DNA of 64,000 bases from Noviherbaspirillum sp. Root189 (GTDB lineage: Bacteria > Pseudomonadota > Gammaproteobacteria > Burkholderiales > Burkholderiaceae_D): assembly GCF_001428545.1 (NCBI RefSeq), contig NZ_LMHZ01000010.1:49781-113780 (forward strand), written 5' to 3'. Shown piece by piece: positions 26,465 through 37,600 of this stretch. Below the pieces are notes generated by a model. It made no database searches, was not told the DNA's origin, and was given only the letters and a program-made list of their open reading frames with translations. The stretch's first letter is position 1. Each line of letters begins with the position of its first letter. Made by a program: the position numbers and the translations under genes.

Positions 26465-27295
26465 TTATTGAGTAGGGTCTTCATCTTGTTCGCGTGCCCA
26501 GAAGTAGCGATCCGGAACCAGTTTGCCCATGCCAAGGCGATGGGCGTTGGTCAGCGCGGCATGGGTGAATTCCTGTGCCTCGAAGGCGGCTTCGGGTGCA
26601 TCGACGCCACTGGAAAGCATCGCTGCCATGGTTGCCGACAAGGTGCTGCCGGCGCCGCTGAACGACCCGGGTAGCCGTGGCCATGCATCGTTGCGCACCG
26701 CACCCGATTCATCGAACAGCGTGTTGTTGATCGCATGTACATCGCCCGGCGTTCCCGTCACCAATAAGTATTCGCATCCCATTTCGATGATGCGCATCGC
26801 ATCAACGGCAAGCATGTCGTCACTGGAAGGTTCGCGCCATGTTTCAGCCAGGCGGGATAGTTCAACGGCCGACGCCACGAACAAGGTTGTTTGCGGGATC
26901 AGCAGTTCGCGAATTGCGATCAGCATGTCCTCGCTGTCCTGTCCCTGGTCCGGCATCGCGGACAGGAAGGGGTCAAGGATCAGTGGAATGTCCGGGTAAT
27001 CGGAAACGATCTCGGCGATGACCGACACGTTCTCGATGCTTGCTACCGCGCCAACCTTGAGCGCCGCCACCGGCATGTCTTCAAGGATCACGCGGGCCTG
27101 GTCGGCAACCCAGTCGGCATCGATCACTTGAATGTCTTCAATGCGCGCCGTGTCGGCGATCAGGATGGAGGTGATGACAGACAAACCATGACAACCCATT
27201 GCCGCGAAGGCTGCCAGATCGGCCTGGATACCAACAGCGCCGACCGGGTCCGTTGCGCCGAAGGTCAGAATCAGGGGAGAAGTTTGGTTTTGCAC
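26465..27295 (-). CDS. thiD: ThiD-like hydroxymethylpyrimidine kinase, divergent
   Basis: A 276-residue ribokinase-fold protein of the HMP/HMP-P kinase family, starting at GTG 27295. The N-terminal substrate loop reads TFGATDPVGAVGIQADLAAF where canonical ThiD has A-G-S-D-P-S-G-G-A-G-I-Q-A-D. The C-terminal anion-hole loop reads GAGSTLSATMAAML where canonical ThiD has G-T-G-C-T-L-S, so the conserved Cys is Ser. These changes suggest altered substrate or activity, although the fold-defining residues remain. From memory, homologues beside rubredoxin and hemL occur in other Burkholderiales. Divergent from rubredoxin (57 bases). Confidence 0.78.
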   Translation of the reverse strand: MQNQTSPLILTFGATDPVGAVGIQADLAAFAAMGCHGLSVITSILIADTARIEDIQVIDADWVADQARVILEDMPVAALKVGAVASIENVSVIAEIVSDYPDIPLILDPFLSAMPDQGQDSEDMLIAIRELLIPQTTLFVASAVELSRLAETWREPSSDDMLAVDAMRIIEMGCEYLLVTGTPGDVHAINNTLFDESGAVRNDAWPRLPGSFSGAGSTLSATMAAMLSSGVDAPEAAFEAQEFTHAALTNAHRLGMGKLVPDRYFWAREQDEDPTQ

Positions 27296-27352
27296 GGCTG
27301 GTAGATTAAGATATCCGACTTTGCATTTTACTTGATTGAAGGGCAGTCAACT

Positions 27353-27550
27353 GTGAGTAATACCGCTACATTGCCGAACGAAGAATTCAAAACCTGGATG
27401 TGCCTGATCTGCGGCTGGATCTACGACGAGGAAGCCGGTTTGCCGGACGAAGGCATTGCTCCCGGCACCCGATGGGCCGATGTGCCGATCAACTGGACCT
27501 GCCCGGAATGCGGCGCCCGCAAGGAAGACTTCGAGATGGTGGCAATTTAA
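27353..27550 (+). CDS. Rubredoxin
   Basis: A 65-residue electron carrier with one iron held by four cysteines: MCLICGWIYDEEAG and WTCPECGARKEDFEM give the two CxxCG knuckles. GTG 27353 is preferred to an in-frame TTG at 27332 because AAGGG lies at 27339-27343. This gives a short acidic N-terminus (MSNTATLPNEEFKTW) before the fold. No alkane hydroxylase or rubredoxin reductase is adjacent, so the redox partner is not indicated. Confidence 0.93.
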   Translation: MSNTATLPNEEFKTWMCLICGWIYDEEAGLPDEGIAPGTRWADVPINWTCPECGARKEDFEMVAI

Positions 27551-27698
27551 AGACACTTGCAGAAAGAGCGTGTTGCAAAAATTGCAACGTTCGTGCATCA
27601 TTCTTCACGGCAATGCTAAGATCGACACAAGTGTCCAAAATTTTTCCGCAGAAATATTAGGTTGATCTGCGTCAATTCGATACTTGTATTAAAGCATC

Positions 27699-27728
27699 TT
27701 GCTTTTTGTTACAGTTGAATCGTATATT
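27699..27728 (+). promoter_or_regulatory. Putative promoter of the pilG-chpA operon
   Basis: TTGCTT (27699-27704) and TATATT (27723-27728) are separated by 18 bases in an AT-rich stretch of a 203-base gap, 26 bases before the pilG start. The score is moderate. No second good promoter is seen before pilH, pilI, pilJ or chpA, which are 7 to 118 bases apart, so one operon is likely. Confidence 0.45.
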
Positions 27729-27753
27729 GCACGAAGGCAAATGAGATTACGTC

Positions 27754-28164
27754 ATGACAACATCTTTGGATAACGGCAGTCTCAAGATTATGGTGATCGA
27801 CGATAGCAGCACAATCCGTCGGTCAGCTGAAATCTTTCTCGGCCAGGCAGGCTATCAGGTCGTGCTTGCCGACGATGGGTTCGATGCACTGGCGAAGATG
27901 AACGATCATCGGCCCGCCCTGATTTTCTGCGACATTCTGATGCCGCGTCTGGATGGTTATCAAACCTGCGCCCTGATCAAGAAGAGCGCGAAGTTTCATT
28001 CAACACCGGTCATCATGCTGTCTTCCAAGGACGGCTTATTTGATCGTGCGCGCGGCGCCATGGTCGGTTCCGATGCCTATCTCACTAAACCATTTACCAA
28101 GGACAGCCTGCTCAAGACCGTGCGCGAGCACGCCGCCCAAGCCGTTCAAGCCGTTCCCCGGTGA
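27754..28164 (+). CDS. pilG: Twitching-motility response regulator PilG
   Basis: A single-domain CheY-like receiver of 136 residues. The acidic pocket is D16/D17 (VIDDSSTIRRSAE), the phospho-acceptor is D60 (IFCDILMPRLDGY) and the conserved Lys sits in LTKPFTKDSL. In Pseudomonas PilG takes phosphate from the ChpA/PilL kinase and promotes pilus extension through PilB. The 8-residue N-terminal extension and the position as first gene of the Pil-Chp cluster distinguish it from PilH. pilH follows 23 bases later. Confidence 0.92.
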   Translation: MTTSLDNGSLKIMVIDDSSTIRRSAEIFLGQAGYQVVLADDGFDALAKMNDHRPALIFCDILMPRLDGYQTCALIKKSAKFHSTPVIMLSSKDGLFDRARGAMVGSDAYLTKPFTKDSLLKTVREHAAQAVQAVPR

Positions 28165-28187
28165 TTTTTTTGCTGTAAAGGTTCAAG

Positions 28188-28553
28188 ATGCCCATTCAAA
28201 AAATCCTCGTTGTCGATGACTCTCCGACAGAGCGTTACTTCCTGACGGACATTCTGATCAAGAATGGTTTTTCCGTCTCTACTGCCGAAAACGGGGAAGA
28301 GGCACTCCTCAAGGTCAAGGCCGACAAACCGCAACTCATCCTGATGGACGTGGTGATGCCCGGCCAGAATGGCTTCCAGATTACCCGTGCGATTTCGCGC
28401 GATCCGGAAACCCAGGAAGTGCCGATCATCATCTGCACCAGCAAGGGTCAGGAAACTGACCGCATCTGGGGTTTGCGCCAGGGTGCACGCGACTACATCG
28501 TGAAGCCGGTCGATCCCCAGGAGCTGTTGTCGAAGATCGCTGCGCTCGGCTGA
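28188..28553 (+). CDS. pilH: Twitching-motility response regulator PilH
   Basis: A 121-residue CheY-like receiver with D10/D11 (VVDDSPTERYF), phospho-acceptor D54 (LMDVVMPGQNGF) and the KP pair in YIVKPVDPQ. PilH opposes PilG, being linked to pilus retraction and acting as a phosphate sink in Pseudomonas. CTSKGQETDRIWGLRQGA is the usual PilH-type alpha4 region. It lies between pilG and the CheW-like pilI, the standard order. Confidence 0.93.
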   Translation: MPIQKILVVDDSPTERYFLTDILIKNGFSVSTAENGEEALLKVKADKPQLILMDVVMPGQNGFQITRAISRDPETQEVPIIICTSKGQETDRIWGLRQGARDYIVKPVDPQELLSKIAALG

Positions 28554-28560
28554 TCCCATC

Positions 28561-29148
28561 ATGAGCCCGCCATCCCTGGATCCCGGATCCATCGCCGTGA
28601 AAGAGAAGGACAGCGGCGCCCGCAGAAACCGCCTGCGCGAGTTCCAGGCGCAGCTCGTCGAGCGCATGCAGGCCGCCAGTACAGGGACGCAAGCGCAGTC
28701 CAGCCAGCTCGGCGTGATGATCGGGCAGAGCCGCTGGCTGATCAACCTGCAGGAAGCCGGTGAAATCGTATCCGTGGGCGCCATCACCCAGGTGCCCCTT
28801 ACCCAGGACTGGTTCCTCGGCCTCACCAATATCCGGGGTAACCTGATCAGCGTCATTGACCTTGCACGATTCTGCGGCATGCCTGCAACTCCGGTAGACA
28901 AGGAAAGCAGGATCGTGGCATTTGGACCATCCTTGTCCTTCAATAGCGGATTACTGGTGTCGCGCGTAATGGGCTTGCGCAATGTCGCCGAAATGGAAGT
29001 CCAGCAGGACGATACGGACGACACTGGCCATGCCGGCAATACCCCATGGGTTGCGCGGCGCTATGCCGACCGCGACTCCCAGGTCTGGACCGAACTCAAC
29101 TTATCTTTAATTGTGCAGGATCCGCAGTTCCTGCAAGTCGGTATCTGA
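28561..29148 (+). CDS. pilI: CheW-like coupling protein PilI
   Basis: A 195-residue protein with an N-terminal charged helix and one CheW domain from about residue 45 (LGVMIGQSRWLINLQEAGEIV, GLTNIRGNLISVIDLARF, LLVSRVMGLRN). NIRGNLISVIDL is the hallmark strand of CheW proteins. It would bridge the receptor PilJ and the kinase ChpA in the polar chemosensory array. The C-terminal part has an acidic insertion (QQDDTDDTGHAGN). Confidence 0.9.
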   Translation: MSPPSLDPGSIAVKEKDSGARRNRLREFQAQLVERMQAASTGTQAQSSQLGVMIGQSRWLINLQEAGEIVSVGAITQVPLTQDWFLGLTNIRGNLISVIDLARFCGMPATPVDKESRIVAFGPSLSFNSGLLVSRVMGLRNVAEMEVQQDDTDDTGHAGNTPWVARRYADRDSQVWTELNLSLIVQDPQFLQVGI

Positions 29149-29204
29149 ACCGCCCGGTTCCTTTGCCGCACATACCGTAAATAGAATCACGAGGAGACTC
29201 AGTA

Positions 29205-31541
29205 ATGGCGTTTAAATTACCGTTCTTGGCTAACGATAAAAAAGAAGCATTTGCTGAGGAAGCCAATGTTGCGGGCGACGCAGTCGTTCTCGACACTCCC
29301 GAGCAATCTTTGGGCGGCGATACCGTCACCAAAGTCACCGAGGCGGCAACGCGCGCTGCCGCACCTCAAGTTGCTGCAGCGCCGGCTGCCGATCCGCAGC
29401 GTAACCTGAATGCGACGTTCCTCGGCGATGCGCTCGAAAAAGGCGGCGATATCCGCCTGCCGCTGATCGGCAACCTGCCGCTGCAGCAGCAGGTCCGCAT
29501 CCTGCTCGGCATGCTGGGCGCATCGCTGGTGATGGGTGCCGGCTTCGTCTGGGTCAATAACAGCCACTCCTCGCTGGCTTCGACCCAGACGCAAATCGCC
29601 GGTGACGCGCTGATGCACTCGCAGCGTATCGGTAAGGCAGCACCGAATGCGATTCAGGGTAACCTGGAAGCGTTCAAGCAGCTCGCGGAAAGCCGCAAGG
29701 AATTCAACCGTGACCTGAACGTGCTGCTCAATGGCGGTGACTATCAGGGCCGTGACATTGCGACACCGGATGCGCAGATGGAAGCGATCCTCAAGGAAAC
29801 GCAGAAGATCTGGATCAATTCCGACAAAGCCTCGGACACGATTCTCAAGCTCAAGAAAGAGCTGACCGGCTTCGGTACCACACTGCAAAAGCTCAACACG
29901 CTTTCCCCAGTCCTGCTGGAGCTGACCGAGCAGATCGCGACGCTGAAAGCCCAGGGCGGCGCATCTCCACGTGAAATTTCCGCTGCCGGCCAGTTGGTGA
30001 TGCTGACGCAGCGTCTCGGCCGAAGCGCCAATGAATTCCTGACATCGGAAGGTGTGAACCCGGAAACGGCGTTCTTGCTCGGCAAGGACACCAATACTTT
30101 CCGCGACATTACCGAAGGCTTCCTGAACGGCAGCGAGGTGCTGCGCCTGACCGCGACCACGGATCAAGACACCCGCGAAAAACTGCTCGAACTGCAGAAA
30201 ACCTTTGCGGAATACCAGCAGTCGGTGGCAAGCATTCTCGGCAACCTGCAAAACTTCATTGCCGCAAAACAATCCGAACAGTTGATTTTTGCGGAAAACG
30301 AGACGCTCAAGCAACGCATCACCAACCTGCAGAAAGCCTACCGCGCAGAGGAAGATTCCCAGCACTGGTCGGCATGGCTGATGATGGCCAGCGCCGCCGG
30401 TGCGTTGCTTGCCGCGGTCGGTATTGCGCTGGTCCTGTTGCAGGACAGCCGCAACCGTACCAAGGAGGCTGACCAGCGTCGCCAGGAAGCGGACGAGCAG
30501 CGTCTGCAGGCGATGCGTCAGGAAGATGAAGCCAAGCGCGCCAATGATCAGAATCAGGCTGCGATTCTCCGTCTGATGAACGAATTGCAGGAAGTGGCGG
30601 ACGGCGACTTGACCGTGCAGGCTACCGTGTCGGAAGACATCACCGGTGCGATCGCCGACTCGGTTAACTACACGGTGGAAGAACTGCGTGGCCTGGTAGG
30701 CCGGGTTACCAAGACTGCGGAACAGGTTACCGCCGCATCGAACACGGCGCAGGAAATTTCCAATGGCCTGATGGACGCGTCGCAGAAACAGTCGCGCGAG
30801 ATTCAGGAAACCGGCCAGGCGGTACTCGAAATGGCGGTGCAGATTACCGACGTCTCCAAGTCCGCGAATGAATCCGCCGAAGTTGCCCGCCAGTCAGTGT
30901 CCGCTGCGGAGGAAGGCGCCAGGGCGGTGGAAGACGCAATCAAGGGCATGAACGAAATTCGTGAACAGATCCAGGAAACGTCCAAGCGAATCAAGCGCCT
31001 CGGCGAATCCTCGCAAGAGATTGGCGAAATCACCGAACTGATTTCCGACATTACCGAACAGACCAACGTGCTGGCGCTGAATGCGGCGATCCAGGCGGCT
31101 TCGGCAGGTGAAGCAGGCCGCGGCTTCTCGGTGGTTGCGGAAGAGGTGCAGCGCCTCGCGGAACGTTCCGGCGAGGCGACCAAGCAGATCGGCGCGCTGG
31201 TGCGTACGATTCAGACCGATACCCACGATGCGGTCGCCGCGATGGAAAAATCCACACAGGGTGTCGTTGAAGGAGCCAAACTCTCCGACGCGGCCGGTGC
31301 GGCGCTGTCTGAAATCCGTAGCGTGTCGAATCGCCTCGCGGACCTGATCCAGAGCATTTCCGCAGCGACCGAACAGCAGGCGACCTCGGCCAACGGCGTT
31401 GCTCAAAACATCCAGAACATCCTGACGGTAACCGAGCAGACGCAACAGGGTACCCAGCAGACCGCGCAGTCAATTCGCGAACTGTCCAAGCTGGCCGAAG
31501 AGCTCAAGAACTCGGTATCCCGCTTCCGGGTGACCGCGTGA
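29205..31541 (+). CDS. pilJ: Twitching-motility methyl-accepting chemotaxis protein PilJ
   Basis: A 778-residue receptor. It has an unusually long cytosolic Ala/acidic N-terminus (residues 1-90), TM1 at about 98-118 ([18 protein letters not shown]), a periplasmic region of about 270 residues containing PilJ-type helices ([27 protein letters not shown]), and TM2 at about 386-410. A HAMP-like segment follows, then the signalling hairpin, whose tip [19 protein letters not shown] continues into [20 protein letters not shown] and QRLGRSA are the type-IV-pili sensor repeats that define PilJ. It senses surface contact or pilus state rather than soluble ligands in Pseudomonas. Confidence 0.95.
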   Translation: MAFKLPFLANDKKEAFAEEANVAGDAVVLDTPEQSLGGDTVTKVTEAATRAAAPQVAAAPAADPQRNLNATFLGDALEKGGDIRLPLIGNLPLQQQVRILLGMLGASLVMGAGFVWVNNSHSSLASTQTQIAGDALMHSQRIGKAAPNAIQGNLEAFKQLAESRKEFNRDLNVLLNGGDYQGRDIATPDAQMEAILKETQKIWINSDKASDTILKLKKELTGFGTTLQKLNTLSPVLLELTEQIATLKAQGGASPREISAAGQLVMLTQRLGRSANEFLTSEGVNPETAFLLGKDTNTFRDITEGFLNGSEVLRLTATTDQDTREKLLELQKTFAEYQQSVASILGNLQNFIAAKQSEQLIFAENETLKQRITNLQKAYRAEEDSQHWSAWLMMASAAGALLAAVGIALVLLQDSRNRTKEADQRRQEADEQRLQAMRQEDEAKRANDQNQAAILRLMNELQEVADGDLTVQATVSEDITGAIADSVNYTVEELRGLVGRVTKTAEQVTAASNTAQEISNGLMDASQKQSREIQETGQAVLEMAVQITDVSKSANESAEVARQSVSAAEEGARAVEDAIKGMNEIREQIQETSKRIKRLGESSQEIGEITELISDITEQTNVLALNAAIQAASAGEAGRGFSVVAEEVQRLAERSGEATKQIGALVRTIQTDTHDAVAAMEKSTQGVVEGAKLSDAAGAALSEIRSVSNRLADLIQSISAATEQQATSANGVAQNIQNILTVTEQTQQGTQQTAQSIRELSKLAEELKNSVSRFRVTA

Positions 31542-31659
31542 TCACTTGACGCCGAACCAGACGTCACGGGCCGCGTCCGTACGCGGTCCCTGTAGTTCTA
31601 CCGTTATACCAGGCAGCGCACCGGTCTGGTGCGCTGCCTTTTGACCCCGCGAGGCAGTC

Positions 31660-34600
31660 ATGACCACCCCATCTTCCACCTCATCGCACGGTGCTCGCGA
31701 GACCTTCGACACCGGCCCGCTTTCCTGGGTAATGGGGGAAATCCGAGAATCCCTTAACCGCTCGAAGACCTCTGTCCAGGAAGCCGTCACGCAAGACGCC
31801 GAAACGCAAGCGACCGCGATTCGTCATGCGAAGAGCTATCTGCACCAGGCGCATGGCGCGCTGCAGATTGTTGACGTCGACGGCGTTGCGATCATCACTG
31901 AAACCGTCGAAGATCTGCTTGATCGGGTCGATGCCGGACAGCTGACCCTGAGCGCCGAGCTTGCGCAAGCCATCGCGACCGGTTATCAGGCCCTGACCGA
32001 GTATCTCGATGAACTGCTGGCCGGCATGTCTCACCAGCCGGTCCGGTTGTTCCCGTATTACCGTGCATTGCTGGAAGTACGTGGCGCCGAGCGGATCCAT
32101 CCGGCCGACTTGTTCTTCCCCAATCTGGCGGTGCGCCCGAAGATGCCGGTGCCGGCCTCGGTTGAGGAGGTCAAGCCTGCCCGTTACGTCGGATTGCGCC
32201 AGCGCTTCGAAAAGGCATTGCTGCCGTTCCTGAAGAGCAGCGACCGCGATGCCGAACTGGCCAATGCGGCGGTCATGCGCGATATCGTCGGTGAAATAGA
32301 AAGTCTGCAAACCAATCAGCAGATCCGGGCATTCTGGTGGGTCATGCATGGCCTGACGGAAGCGGTTGCCGGCGGCCAGATCGAAAACGAAATTTACGTC
32401 AAGCAGCTGTTTGCGCGCATCAACCTGCAAATTCGCCGGCTCTGCCAGGGATCGTCGAGTATTGCCGAACGGCTGTTGCGGGATGCCTTGTTCTTTATCG
32501 CCAAGGCCAAAGATCCTTCGCCGCGTGCACGCGAAATTCGTCGCGTCTACCAGCTCGACGGCCTCGTTCCCGAGGACTACGACCGCAAGCGTTATGGTCA
32601 GATCGACGGCGACGCGCTTGCGCTGGCCAAGGACCGCCTGTCCCAGGCCAAAACTATGTGGAATCGCATCGTCGGCGGTGACGCCAGTGTTGCTGAATCG
32701 TTCGAACATGAAATGCGTGTGCTGGCCGAGGCCGGATCGCGGCTCAATTCTCCGCCGCTCACAAAGTTGCTGCGTGAGCTCAAAGGCATTGCACGTCATG
32801 CTGCCCATGCGAAGCCGGGCGATATTCTCGGCCTCGAAATGGCAACCAGCCTGCTGTTCATAGAAAACTCGCTGAACCAGATCGGTCGCCTGCCAGAGAA
32901 TTTCACGGAACGGGCGGACGCCATGACGGCCCGTCTGCTGGCGGTCGTCACTGGCGACCAACCCGCACAGGCTATGCCCTGGCTGGACGATATGTCACGC
33001 GAGGCGCAGCAGCGCCAGACCATGACCGCGCTGGCCGGTGAAATGCAGAACAGTCTGCGTCAGGTCGAGAAGATGCTGGATGAATACTTCCGCGACCCCG
33101 CGCAGCGCAATGCACTTGGGCAGCTCGACCACGTTCTGCACCAGATCGAAGGCGCCATGGCGGTCCTTGACCAGGATGACGCAATGCGCACCATCCAGCA
33201 CACCCGCAAGACCGTGCAGAATTTCCTGGTATCCGACGAAGGCACGCCAGCCGTCGAGGACTTCCAGCATGTTGCCCAGAACGTCGGCGCACTCAGCTTC
33301 TTCATTGAAACCCTGCAGCATCAGCCCGATAGTGCAAAGGACCGTTTCTCGTTCGACGAAGGACAGGGCCTGTTTCGTGCAAACCTGATCGAACCGGGCG
33401 GCACCGGCGACCCGGAAATCAATGAGCCGGTCGTGACGGATTTCAGCGCGGGCGAGACGGAAATTGCCGCTGAATCCGCCTCGCCCGCCGCCGTAGCGTC
33501 CGTACAGACTGTCGAAGACGAACTCGCTTTTCATCAGCAACAATCGGCAGAACTGGCAATGTCCCTCAGTGCCCAGCCGGATAACCATGCGCTCCAGGAA
33601 CAGCTGAAGGAATCGCTGGAAAAGATTCGTCAGGATGCGACGCTGGTCGACAATCCTGAAGCAAATGATCGTGCACAAGCCGGTATTGACATCCTGCAGC
33701 GGGCAGATTTTTCGTCCTCCAGCGAGGCGCTGGCAGAGATCATCACCGCCACGGTACCGGCGGTGCAAGCGGTGGAGGTATTGCCACCCATGGTTGCCCC
33801 GACAAGCGACGAGGCAATCGATGCCGAACTGCTGGAAATCTTTCTGCTCGAAGCGGAAGAGGTTCTCGGCACGGTATTGCAAACCTTGCCGGACTCGCGC
33901 AACCAGCCGCACAACCAGGAACACCTGACGACCCTGAGGCGCTCCTTCCATACCCTCAAGGGCAGCGGCCGTATGGTCGGTCTTGTAGCGTTCGGCGAAG
34001 CGGCGTGGAGCATCGAGCAGGTATTGAACCTACGCCTGTCAGAATCGCGCGGCGGCGACCATGAACTGTATGCACTGCTCGACAAGGCGGTAGTCGTGTT
34101 GGGCGACTGGGTTCAGGATCTCACGCAAACTGGTCGTTCCAACCGAACGCCGGATGCCCTGGTACGGGCAGCTGAACGCGTCAAGGCAGGCGGCCAGTTC
34201 GTCTACGAAGAAGAAGCCGCAAGCGAAACGCCTGCGGCTGAACAGGCTGCCGCGGCAACGCCTGTCCCCTTCGTATCTGAATTCGATCTTCCACCCTTGC
34301 CCGAGATCCATCAGCAGGAGTCTGGGGAAGCATCGGTCTCAGATGCGCAAGCGGAAGAAGTCGTCGTGCCTTCCGACCTGCCACTGGTTGAAGAACTGCC
34401 AATGTCCGATGCCGATATGGCGATGTTCGCCGTGCCGGGCAGCAGGGATGAGTTGATCGCTTCGGCGAATGAACTGTCGGCTAGCGATAACTTGCCAGCG
34501 CTGGACATGGATACGGGTAATGCAAACAGCGCGGATATTGGTGATATTGCTGAAGCGCCGGGACCGGCAGCTGTGGCTGACTTCGTTGAACCAGTAAGTG

Positions 34601-37600
34601 AGGTTGACACCATCAAGGTCGATGAAATCACTGAGGCCGACAAAGCCAGTGAAGTCAGTGAAGCCGTTGAAGCGCTGACGCAAGAGAACGCCGATACCGA
34701 CCTGCTTGCCGACGTACAACTGTTATCCGAAGACGAATTCGCTCAACAAGACCTCATGTCCGAAGCTGTCGTCCTGTCAGAGTTGGAAGCCGTGGACGAG
34801 CAGACTGAGACAGCGCATCTGGCTCCGCCCCCAGCGACACCGGCCATTGCCGAGGTCATCGAATTTCCGACCATGCATGCGCCCGAAGTACGCGTCAACG
34901 ATAACGTCAAGCGTATCGGCGACCTCGAAATCAGCGTGCCGCTGCACAACATCTATCTGGCCGAAACCGATGAGCTGGTCCGCGTTCTCGCGCACGATAT
35001 TTCCGAATGGCGCCATGAGCCGGACCGTGAAGTCAGCGTGCAGTCGGTCCACGCCGCACACTCGCTCGCGGGAAGCTCCGCGACCGTTGGCTTCATGTCG
35101 TTGCATGAAGTCGCCCACGCGCTGGAAAAGGTCTTGCAATTCCTGATGCGCCGCCCGGTGCACCTGCAATTGCACGAATACGACACGCTTGAGCAGACTA
35201 TCGAGCGACTCAAAGCCATGCTGCAACAGTTTGCTCTCGGCGACATGCCGGCGGACGAACCGCATTATGTGCGCGTCCTGGACAACCTGCGGCGCGATAT
35301 CGAGCTGCGCTCACAGATGGCTGAACTGTCGGACACGCAGGATCTGCCGTCCACATCCCCCGATGTGCTTCCTGTCGCTGAACTCGAATTGCCGCATGCG
35401 GACGCCTTTGCAGATATTTCGGCGCTGGAGGACAGCGACAGCGCGCTGATTCCCGAACTTGATCACGTCATTGACAGCGTAGTTGATATGCAGCCTGCGG
35501 CAACGCAGGACGTGTTGATACTGGCCGCAGCCGCTCAGCCCGTTGCGTCGCTGGCAGGCACCAGCGCCGAATCGGAGTTGGCAGCCGATCCATCGCTCGC
35601 CATTCGTGATGAACTGGATGCCGACCTCTTGCCAGTTTTCCTGGAAGAAGGTCGCGACATGTTCCCGCAGATGGGTACCGCATTGCGCGGCTGGCAGGAG
35701 CAGGGCAGCAGCATCGCCGCGCCGCAGTCGGTGCTGCGCCTGTTGCATACGCTGAAGGGCAGTGCACGCATGGCCGGTGCGATGAACCTCGGCCAGCACC
35801 TGCACGATATGGAGACCCGCATTGAGAACATCATGCATCTGGGTACTCCCGAGCCGCTTGCGCTGGAAGACCTGCTGATCCGCTACGACCAGGCACAGCA
35901 TATGTTCGAACTGCTGCAGAATCCCTCTGCCGCAGCACCTGCCGCTACACAGGTGGCCGAGGCGCCCGTCGGAGACATGACGCCGGTTGCTGCGGCACAT
36001 GCCGCCAGTTCTGGTCCGGTCGTGCTTTCGCCACTGATGCCGGTTCCGTCCGTCAATCCGGCGATGCCTGCACCGCTGGCAAACCGGGCCGTCGCACCAT
36101 CCGCTGCGGTTCCCGCTCCGCTGGTCCGTGTACGGGCCGATATTCTCGACCGCCTTGTGAATCAGGCCGGTGAAGTATCGATCTCGCGTTCCAAGCTCGA
36201 AACGGAAGTCGGGACCTTGAAGCAATCGCTGTCGGAACTGACCGACAACGTCAGCCGTTTGCGCGATCAGCTGCGTGAAATCGAAATGCAGGCGGAAACC
36301 CAGATTACCTCGCGCATGGCCCTTTCCGGCGATCGCGAATTCGATCCGCTGGAGTTCGACCGCTTCACGCGCCTGCAGGAACTGACCCGCATGATGGCCG
36401 AGAGCGTCAATGACGTCGGCTCGGTGCACCAGAACCTTAGCCGCACGCTCGACAGCGCCGTTGGCGACCTGTCGATCCAGGCACGCCTGACACGCGACCT
36501 GCAGCAGGACCTGATGCGTGTGCGCATGGTGCAGTTCGCCAGCATTTCGGAGCGTCTGTTCCGCGTTACCCGCCAGGCCGCCAAGGAAGTCGACAAGCGC
36601 GTCAACCTCGACATCCGCGGCAGTGCCGTTGAAATCGATCGCGGCGTTCTCGAAAAGATGACCGGCCCGTTCGAACACCTGTTGCGCAATGCGATCGTGC
36701 ACGGCGTGGAAACACGCGACGCACGCCGCGCTGCGGGCAAGAACGAAACCGGCGAACTGCTGGTGGAAGTGCGCCAGGAAGGTAATGAAGTCGTGATCCA
36801 GTTCTCGGATGACGGCCAGGGACTCAACGTCGGTCGTATTCGCGACAAGGCTCAGCGGATCGGCTTGCTGACCAACGAGGCGCCCTTGTCAGATGACGAA
36901 GTGACCGACCTGATCTTCCATCCCGGCTTTTCGACCGCCGAAGAAATCACCGAACTCGCCGGACGTGGTGTAGGTATGGACGTTGTGCGCTCGGAAGCGG
37001 CTGCGCTGGGCGGACGGGTGACCACCTGGACCGAACCTGGCAAAGGCACGCAGTTCACGATCCGCCTGCCGCTGACACTGGCGGTAACACAGGTAGTACT
37101 GATCTCGACCGGTGGCCTCACGTATGCCCTGCCATCGGGACTGGTCGAACAGGTACAGCAACTCAAGACCAATGCATTGGCTGCCGCCTATAACGAAGGC
37201 GCTGTTATCTGGCAGGGTCAGCGCGTGCCGATGCATTACCTGTCCTCGCTGCTCGGTAATAAGCAGGCATCGCCCGTGTCGCAGCACTATTCACCCTTGT
37301 TGATCCTCAAGAGCGGCAATGACCGGGTCGCAGTGCACGTCGATGAAATCATGGGTAACCGCGAGGTCGTGGTCAAGAACATCGGTCCCCAGCTATCACG
37401 CATGATCGGCATCGCGGGCGCAACCGTGCTCGGTTCCGGCGACATCGTACTGATCCTCAATCCGGTTCCGCTGGCACAGCGTGCGGCGCTGGAAAACATC
37501 CGCGCGCCGCGCATCATGGCGACCGACGTTCCTGAAGCGATGGGTGCGGTTGCGGAAATGTCCGCACACGAACCGTCATCGCCCAAGAGTGGACCGGTAC

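Noticed and set aside
35311..36702. Open minus-strand frame of 463 codons opposite chpA
   Set aside because: Antisense to the kinase and Hpt domains; no domain and no ribosome site recognised.
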